DNA from: Rhodospirillum centenum SW
GTDB lineage: Bacteria; Pseudomonadota; Alphaproteobacteria; Azospirillales; Azospirillaceae
Direction: 5' to 3'
Length of the DNA: 64,000 bases
Assembly: GCF_000016185.1 (NCBI RefSeq)
Contig: NC_011420.2
Location: forward strand, 1,074,501-1,138,500
The notes below the pieces were generated by a model that saw only the letters and a program-made list of their open reading frames with translations, was not told the origin of the DNA and made no database searches. Positions 61,996-64,000 of this stretch are shown here, piece by piece; the stretch's first letter is position 1, and each line of letters opens with the position of its first letter. Both the position numbers and the translations under genes were made by a program.

Positions 61996-62957
61996 GCGCC
62001 CTCCTGGCCCAGCCGCGCCGTCGCCAGTTCCGTCCGCACCTGGGTCAGGATGCGGGCGGCCTCGGACCCCTGGATGCGGGCGATGTCGTCCTGGTACTTC
62101 AACAGCGTGCCCAGCGTGTCGTTGATCGTCTCCGGGGACAGTTCCAGCTTGTCGAGCTGTACCAGCGCCTGCGCCCAGTCCAGCGTCTCCGCCACGCCGG
62201 GCAGCTTGAACAGGTCCTGCCGTCGCAGGGCCTGGACGAAACCCACCACCTCCGCCGCCAGCCGTTCGGGCGCGCCGGGCGCCTTGCGCCGGAGGATCTC
62301 CAGCTCCCGCGCCGCGCCCGGATAGTCCACCCAGGCGTAGAAGCAGCGCCGCTTCAGCGCGTCGTGGATCTCCCGCGTCCGGTTGGAGGTGAGGATCACG
62401 AGCGGCGGCTCCTCCGCCCGGATGGTGCCCAGTTCGGGCACCGTCACCTGCCAGTCGGACAGCACTTCCAGCAGGAACGCCTCGAACGGCTCGTCCGCCC
62501 GGTCCAGTTCGTCGATCAGCAGCACGGGCGGCCCCTCCGGGCGTGGCTCCAGCGCCTGGAGGACGGGCCGTTCGATCAGGAAGTCGCGGGCGAAGATGTC
62601 CTTCTCCAGCGCCGCCCGGTCGCGGTCGCCGGCCGCTTCCGCCAGCCGGATGGCGATCATCTGGCGCGGATAGTTCCATTCGTAGACGGCAGACGCGATG
62701 TCCAGCCCCTCGTAGCATTGCAGACGGAGCAGCCGGCGCCCCAGCGTGCCGGCCAGGACCTTGGCGACCTCCGTCTTGCCGACGCCCGCTTCGCCCTCCA
62801 GGAACAGCGGGCGATTCAGCTTGAGCGCCAGGAACAGGGCCGTCGCCAGGGCGCGGTCGGCGACATAGTCCCCGGCCTGCAGCAAGGCCAGGGTCTCCTC
62901 GACCGAGCCGGGAAGCGCGCGGGACAGAAGTGCGCGGGGCATGGTGCCGCTGGTCAC
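61992..62957 (-). CDS. coxD: MoxR-family AAA+ ATPase, CoxD type
   Basis: 321 residues. Walker A LFLEGEAGVGKTEVAKVLA, Walker B VLLIDELDRADEPFEAFLLEVLSD, sensor ILTSNRTREIHDALKRRCFYAWVDYP. CoxD is a chaperone-like ATPase needed for active-site maturation, partner of CoxE. The start is either GTG at 62957 (GTGA overlap with the coxM stop) or ATG at 62942; no ribosome site decides. Confidence 0.93.
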   Translation of the reverse strand: MTSGTMPRALLSRALPGSVEETLALLQAGDYVADRALATALFLALKLNRPLFLEGEAGVGKTEVAKVLAGTLGRRLLRLQCYEGLDIASAVYEWNYPRQMIAIRLAEAAGDRDRAALEKDIFARDFLIERPVLQALEPRPEGPPVLLIDELDRADEPFEAFLLEVLSDWQVTVPELGTIRAEEPPLVILTSNRTREIHDALKRRCFYAWVDYPGAARELEILRRKAPGAPERLAAEVVGFVQALRRQDLFKLPGVAETLDWAQALVQLDKLELSPETINDTLGTLLKYQDDIARIQGSEAARILTQVRTELATARLGQEGA

Positions 62958-63745
62958 GCGCCCGCCACCGCGCGCTGTGCCATGACCCGGACCAGATGCG
63001 CCCGGTACTCCGCGCTGGCGTGCAGGTCGCTGTTGAGGTCCGAGGCATCGACCGTCAGCCCGTCCAGCGCGGCGGGGGAGAAGTCGGCCGCCAGGGCGCG
63101 CTCGGCTTCCGTCCAGCGGAAGACGCAGGCGCCGGCCCCCGTCACGGCCACGCGCACCCCGTCCCCGCTCACGGCCACGAAGACGCCGACGACGGCGTAG
63201 CGGCTGGCCGGGTTGCGGAACTTCGTGTACTTCGCCCGCTCCGGCCGGGGGAAATGCACGGCCACGACGATCTCCCCCGGTTCCAGGGCTGTCTCGAACA
63301 GGCCGGTGAAGAAGTCGCGCGCCGCGATTTCCCGTCGGTCGGTGCGGACCGTGGCGCCCAGCGCCAGAAGGGCGGCGGGGTAGTCGGCGGCCGGGTCGCT
63401 GTTGGCGATGGAGCCGCCGAGCGTGCCGCGGTTGCGCACCTGCGGGTCACCGATCAGACCGGCCAGTTCGGCCAGCGCCGGGATCGTGGCCGTGACGGTC
63501 GGATCGAACTGGACCTCGTGATGGGTGGTGCCGGCGCCGATGCTGACACCGTCGCCTTCGGGACAGATCCCCCTGATCTCGGGGATACGGCCGAGGTCGA
63601 TCAGATCCGTGGGCTGGGCCAGCCGCTGCTTCAGGGTGGGCAACAGCGTCTGCCCCCCGGCCAGCAGCTTCGCGTCCTCCCGGCCCTGGAGCAGGGCGGC
63701 CGCAGCGGCAAGGGACAGGGGCCTGTGGTACTCGAAGCTGTACAT
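62954..63745 (-). CDS. coxM: FAD-binding (medium) subunit of a molybdenum hydroxylase, CoxM type
   Basis: 263 residues from the ATG at 63745 (GAGGGAG upstream). FAD contacts: KLLAGGQTLLPTLKQRLA near residue 33 and IGDPQVRNRGTLGGSIANSDPAADYPA near residue 100, the standard CODH/xanthine-dehydrogenase flavoprotein pattern; C-terminal domain LRGLT-like region present. It passes electrons from the Fe-S subunit to quinone or other carrier. A coxS gene (Fe-S subunit) is not visible and would be at or beyond the right edge. Confidence 0.93.
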   Translation of the reverse strand: MYSFEYHRPLSLAAAAALLQGREDAKLLAGGQTLLPTLKQRLAQPTDLIDLGRIPEIRGICPEGDGVSIGAGTTHHEVQFDPTVTATIPALAELAGLIGDPQVRNRGTLGGSIANSDPAADYPAALLALGATVRTDRREIAARDFFTGLFETALEPGEIVVAVHFPRPERAKYTKFRNPASRYAVVGVFVAVSGDGVRVAVTGAGACVFRWTEAERALAADFSPAALDGLTVDASDLNSDLHASAEYRAHLVRVMAQRAVAGA

Positions 63746-63756
63746 GGCGGGCTCCC

Positions 63757-64000
63757 TCACTCGGCCGCGGCGGGGACGGAACGGGCGGATCGGATGGCGC
63801 GCCAGACCCGTTCGGGTGTGGCCGGCATGTCGAGATGGCGGATGCCCAGGTCCGAGAGGGCATCGACCACGGCGTTCATCACGCAGGCGGCCCCGCCGAT
63901 CGTGCCGGCCTCGCCACAGCCCTTCACGCCCAGCGGGTTGTGCGTGCAGGGGGCGTGCTCGTTCGTCTTCACCGTCATGAACGGCACGTCGTCCGCCCGC
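63757..64000 (-). CDS. coxL: Large (molybdopterin) subunit of a molybdenum hydroxylase, CoxL type, C-terminal fragment
   Basis: Only the last 80 residues are in the window; the 5' end lies past the right edge. [44 protein letters not shown] is the C-terminal signature of the xanthine-oxidase/CODH large-subunit family (conserved Glu of GCGEAGT is the catalytic base). CODH form I or II cannot be assigned because the active-site Cys loop is outside. The coxM gene follows 11 bp downstream. Confidence 0.88.
   Translation of the reverse strand, partial: RADDVPFMTVKTNEHAPCTHNPLGVKGCGEAGTIGGAACVMNAVVDALSDLGIRHLDMPATPERVWRAIRSARSVPAAAE

Overview
The window is a high-GC (about 70% by eye) alphaproteobacterial chromosome segment packed with housekeeping genes. 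Gene order (argS–SPOR–nagZ–S2P protease–scpA–scpB–tatABC–serS–surE–pcm–nlpD–DUF815 ATPase–yajC–secD), a GTTC-N7-GTTC LexA box between uvrA and ssb, phosphatidylcholine synthase, HpnC/D/E squalene genes and a CODH-type (cox) cluster suggest the Rhodospirillales (Azospirillum/Rhodocista type). The species assignment is inference from gene content; no search was run.

Layout. 1-5.7 kb: edge fragment of a MotA-like protein, a DedA/YqaA membrane protein, a tatA paralogue, a SecD-SecF fusion, a small exported protein and a MerR regulator. 5.9-9.9 kb: tRNA-Ser(UGA), a fold-type-III PLP decarboxylase paired with a SET-domain methyltransferase, an acyl-CoA dehydrogenase and a small lipoprotein. 9.9-12.7 kb: an EEP-family nuclease, a GFA-family protein, xthA and erpA on the minus strand. 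12.8-26.2 kb: a long plus-strand run from dGTPase and argS through cell-wall (nagZ, SPOR), chromosome segregation (scpAB), Tat export (tatABC), serS, surE, pcm and an NlpD-type LysM/M23 lipoprotein.

26.2-27.7 kb is a lower-GC two-gene insert: a DUF6978-like gene and a DUF1828-like gene overlapping at ATGA, preceded by a perfect palindrome and lying between nlpD and the DUF815 ATPase. It is the best candidate here for an undescribed accessory system. 27.7-37.6 kb: DUF815 ATPase, yajC-secD without secF, an Mth938-like gene, hpnE and an HpnC-HpnD fusion gene, SOD, a squalene/phytoene-synthase-like protein and trmFO. 37.6-42.8 kb: a DUF1499 protein, two tandem LivK-type binding proteins without transporter genes, phosphatidylcholine synthase, then a low-GC patch with an orphan membrane protein and a small coiled-coil protein.

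42.8-52.7 kb: uvrA and ssb diverge around the LexA box; ssb is followed by a CpcT/CpeT-family gene; then a Pro-rich peptide gene, a MATE transporter, gyrA and coaD. 52.8-58.1 kb: tRNA-Lys(UUU), a lower-GC gap, a 56-residue ORF, a PilZ protein, two envelope proteins, msbA and an alpha/beta hydrolase. 58.1-64 kb: a minus-strand molybdenum-hydroxylase operon read from the right edge: coxL-type large subunit (partial), coxM-type FAD subunit, coxD MoxR ATPase, coxE VWA protein, XdhC split into two genes, and a molybdopterin-binding/MocA fusion. These would build and mature an aerobic CO-dehydrogenase-like or related molybdenum hydroxylase.

Functionally, the window joins protein export (two TatA, TatBC, YajC-SecD, SecDF), envelope lipids (hopanoid precursor squalene, phosphatidylcholine, MsbA) and DNA repair (UvrA, SSB, ExoIII, GyrA). 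No CRISPR array, IS element, integrase or rRNA was seen.
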